Assembly: GCA_937875975.1 (NCBI GenBank)
Contig: CALEEU010000252.1
Location: 1 to 15,942 of the forward strand
DNA: 15,942 nt
Source: an uncultured Opitutia bacterium
Lineage (GTDB): Bacteria > Verrucomicrobiota > Verrucomicrobiia > Opitutales > UBA953
Reading direction: 5' to 3'
Position numbers and translations under genes: made by a program
Notes under the pieces: model-generated
Seen by the model: the letters and a program-made list of their open reading frames with translations, nothing else
What the model was told of the DNA's origin: nothing
Databases searched by the model: none
Part shown: positions 14,897 through 15,942 of the stretch, in pieces
Layout: each line of letters opens with the position of its first letter
How positions within the stretch are numbered: position 1 is the first letter of the stretch

Positions 14897-15942
14897 CGGT
14901 CGGTAGGAGCGGGCAGCCGTGAGAGGAAGCCTCGGATTTCCTTCAGTTTCCGCAGGGGGTCTCGCACGGTCAAGCGGGGAAACCGGTTGCCGACGAGAAT
15001 AGGCTCGGGCGCGCGGCCGCCGGCCGCTGATAGGCAGCGGATGACCGCCCCGTCGGTCGTCACCGAAACGACACTTTTCTCCTCCGCTAGGCAGCGGATC
15101 TCCGCAAGGCTGAGCAGGGCCTCCGCTTCGGGCGGGAGTTTGCCATAGCGGTCCTTCAGCGAGGCCCTGAGCTCGGCGACTTCGGCCGCATCCAGCGCGA
15201 GGGCGATGCGCCGGAAGGCCTCGATCCGCAGGCGGGTCTCGGGAATCCAGTCGGAAGGCAACGTGGCGGTCAGCAGAGCGACCTCGCCCTCGCTGCTGTT
15301 CGCCTGCTCGGTGCCGAGGGCGGCCTGGGTATGATCGATAAAATCGAGCTGCACATCGCATCGGTCGATGACGGCACCCTTGTCGCCGCGCAGCTTAGCC
15401 ACGCTGCGGCGTAGGAGCTGGCAGTAGAGGTCGAAGCCGACGGTGGCCACGTGCCCGCTCTGCGCTGCCCCGAGGATATTACCAGCGCCGCGCAGCTCGA
15501 GGTCGCGCATGGCGATGCGGAAGCCGGCGCCGAGCTGGTTGTATTGCCGGATGGCCGACAGGCGGCGGTGGGCCGTGCCAACCAACGCGGCGTGTCGATG
15601 CAGGAAGAGGTAGGCGTAGGCCTGACGATTGAAACGGCCGACCCGACCACGCAGCTGATAGAGCTGCGCGAGGCCGAACCGGTCGGCGCCCTCGATGATC
15701 AGGGTGTTGCAGTTCGGGATGTCGAGGCCGGTCTCGATGATGGTCGTACAGACGAGCATATCGTACTCGCCGGCGACAAACGCTGACATGACTTCCTCCA
15801 GCTGTCCGGCGGGCATCTGGCCATGACCCACGATGATGCGTGCCTTGGGTAGCAAGGCGGCAAGGCGTTCGGCGACGGCCTGGATGGTCTCGACGCGGTT
15901 GTGCAGGTAGAAGACCTGGCCGCCCCGGGCGAGCTCGGCTTT
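14893..15942 (-). CDS. mfd: Transcription-repair coupling factor Mfd, C-terminal part (5' end outside window)
   Basis: The frame is open to the window edge, so only the last 349 residues are seen. Mfd is a DNA translocase that pushes stalled RNA polymerase off lesions and recruits UvrA. Visible parts are GGQVFYLHNRVETI near the edge (start of the second RecA-like domain), motif V CTTIIETGLDIPNCNTLII (about 65-83), motif VI QLYQLRGRVGR (about 93-103), and the linker RDLELRGAGNILGAAQSGH (relay helix region). The C-terminal TRCF domain (about 195-330) follows. RecG shares the helicase motifs, but the AAQSGHVATVGFDLY segment and the TRCF domain identify Mfd. The stop overlaps the next gene's ATG by 4 nt. 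Confidence 0.95.
   Translation of the reverse strand, partial: KAELARGGQVFYLHNRVETIQAVAERLAALLPKARIIVGHGQMPAGQLEEVMSAFVAGEYDMLVCTTIIETGLDIPNCNTLIIEGADRFGLAQLYQLRGRVGRFNRQAYAYLFLHRHAALVGTAHRRLSAIRQYNQLGAGFRIAMRDLELRGAGNILGAAQSGHVATVGFDLYCQLLRRSVAKLRGDKGAVIDRCDVQLDFIDHTQAALGTEQANSSEGEVALLTATLPSDWIPETRLRIEAFRRIALALDAAEVAELRASLKDRYGKLPPEAEALLSLAEIRCLAEEKSVVSVTTDGAVIRCLSAAGGRAPEPILVGNRFPRLTVRDPLRKLKEIRGFLSRLPAPTDR

Overview
The window is GC-rich, densely packed chromosomal DNA of housekeeping character. The best guess for its source is a bacterium of the PVC group, probably Verrucomicrobiota (Opitutae-like), with moderate confidence. The reasons are: a C-terminal fragment of the FAD-dependent oxidoreductase family that is abundant in Planctomycetes and Verrucomicrobia; an McsA/McsB pair outside a ctsR-clpC operon (Chlamydiae, also PVC, carry such homologues); a secreted protein with a possible SHD1-like N-terminal domain; and few clear Shine-Dalgarno sequences. 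I see no insertion sequence, phage gene, CRISPR array or other sign of recent transfer.

Layout, left to right. (1) 1-816: 3' end of a FAD-dependent oxidoreductase on the + strand. It runs tail-to-tail into a two-gene minus-strand operon (803-1833) of a DEDDy 3'-5' exonuclease and a thioredoxin-like [2Fe-2S] ferredoxin, joined by a 4-nt ATGA overlap. (2) 1944-2019: tRNA-Ala(GGC) with its own promoter and a strong hairpin terminator, which also serves the secreted coiled-coil-like protein arriving from the other side (2084-3067, minus). (3) 3197-4729 (minus): a ketoacyl-ACP synthase II-type condensing enzyme followed by its acyl carrier protein and a terminator. (4) 4827-6388 (+): mcsA-mcsB, encoding the protein-arginine kinase and its zinc-finger/UVR partner, divergent from the condensing enzyme. 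(5) 6385-10452 (minus): nusA-infB-rbfA, the transcription/translation operon, without rimP in front. A -35-like TTGACA and an intrinsic terminator lie between promoter and nusA, which looks like an attenuator. (6) 10638-12314 (+): the ABC-F translation factor ettA, divergent from nusA. (7) 12304-15942 (minus): the C-terminal part of mfd, then a SurA/PpiC-type periplasmic peptidyl-prolyl isomerase and malQ (GH77 4-alpha-glucanotransferase), linked by a 4-nt overlap and a 1-nt gap.

Functionally, much of the window deals with gene expression and protein quality: RNA polymerase elongation and repair (NusA, Mfd), initiation and ribosome maturation (IF-2, RbfA), translational throttling (EttA), a tRNA, arginine phosphorylation (McsAB), envelope protein folding (PpiC) and an RNA/DNA exonuclease. 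Three convergent gene pairs overlap at their stop codons, so there is no room for terminators between them. The clearest candidates for a second look are the nusA leader attenuator, the McsAB pair without CtsR or ClpC beside it, and the dedicated condensing-enzyme/ACP pair.
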